A DNA stretch of 64,000 nucleotides, from assembly GCF_016086655.4 (NCBI RefSeq), contig NC_052141.2, positions 5,394,001-5,458,000 of the forward strand, written 5' to 3'. The translations under genes were made by a program, and so were the position numbers. The stretch comes from Lepeophtheirus salmonis. Taxonomy: Eukaryota > Arthropoda > Copepoda > Siphonostomatoida > Caligidae. The notes beneath the pieces were generated by a model, which saw nothing but the letters and a program-made list of their open reading frames with translations, searched no databases and was not told the DNA's origin. Of the stretch, positions 63,780 through 64,000 are shown in pieces; positions within the stretch are counted from its first letter, which is position 1, and each line of letters starts with the position of its first letter.

Positions 63780-64000
63780 GCGCGTGTAAAAGATTTGTAA
63801 GGGTAATCCGGAGACTGATTATTCCAGATCCGTTATCAGTAGCGCTGCTTTGACTTTATTTGGAAGAAAAAAGGCCCTTTAGCAGTGCGGATCTTAATCC
63901 AATGGGTTATTTTATTGGAAGTTACAATGAAACTTAAAAATCAAACATCTCATGCAATCAATGCCTCTCTGATTGCCTTTATAAATGAGGCAATGATAAA
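63780..64000 (+). pseudogene. Mariner C terminus (mar-L-like), cut by window edge
   Basis: One frame reads R-P-F-S-S-A-D-L-N-P-M-G-Y-F-I-G-S-Y-N-E (S-P-D-L-N-P-M-D-Y block with the third aspartate changed to G). The next frame reads M-K-L-K-N-Q-T-S-H-A-I-N-A-S-L-I-A-F-I-N-E-A-M-I to the end of the window. The spacing and S-H-x-x-x-A-S-L-I-A-x-I-N-E agree with the C terminus of mar-L at 51.4 kb. The remaining 40 or so residues and the TIR lie beyond the window. Confidence 0.6.

Overview
The window looks like non-coding DNA from an arthropod nuclear genome. It is AT-rich (roughly two thirds A+T), has no long intact gene, no bacterial operon, no rRNA and no CRISPR, and is packed with degenerate Tc1/mariner transposons, foldback MITEs, hAT-type ends and AT-rich arrays. 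The density and style of the mariner relics recall parasitic copepods (sea lice, Caligidae), but that is memory of similar genomes, not a search result. Recognition here rests on translated motifs read by eye: HTH regions, the SDEK, QQD and P-x-D-Y blocks of the DDD catalytic triad, terminal inverted repeats (TIRs) and TA target sites.

Layout. 0.7-12.8 kb: fragments of several mariner lineages and one Tc1, three head-to-tail copies of one deleted mariner (4.7-6.2 kb), a long-TIR element (7.5-8.3 kb) and a 1.3 kb mariner with remnant ends (11.1-12.4 kb). 13.4-15.1 kb: a tandem array of a dispersed repeat (rep-J), followed by a foldback MITE. 18.0-24.8 kb: a cluster of one mariner lineage (mar-F), including two nearly identical 245-bp segments and an element interrupted by an orphan module (rep-B). 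26.0-32.9 kb: a relic coding region, a tRNA-like sequence, more mariner pieces, and the best-preserved transposon (31.63-32.89 kb), broken by only a few small indels. 37.9-40.7 kb: one unexplained frame, one plausible host exon and a DDE fragment. 40.8-44.0 kb: reverse-oriented rep-J copies with a hAT MITE inside, then a complete deleted mar-F element. 44.5-46.1 kb: a Helitron-like patchwork. 48.7-52.6 kb: a rep-M cluster and a mariner inserted at a TA inside another mariner. 53-64 kb: further mar-A and mar-F derivatives, rep-G arrays, a second foldback MITE and a mariner cut by the window edge.

Names used: mar-A (termini contain GAGTGGTCCATT), mar-F (CAGGGTGAGGATTTTAAATCC), mar-L (CAGGGTGCGTAGGCAAAATC), mar-Q (CAGGGTGTCCACGATAAATT), mar-T (CCGGGCGTTCAC), mar-E (end unknown); rep-B, -G, -H, -I, -J, -K/P and -M are dispersed repeats defined only by their recurrence in this window.

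Nothing here appears able to make a working protein, with the possible exception of two short exon-like frames on the minus strand (39.7-40.0 and 54.6-54.9 kb). The most interesting signals are structural: rep-B joined to three different mariner lineages, the nested mariner, the near-perfect local duplication at 18.3/19.5 kb, and exact TGACGTCA sites carried by four unrelated repeat families.
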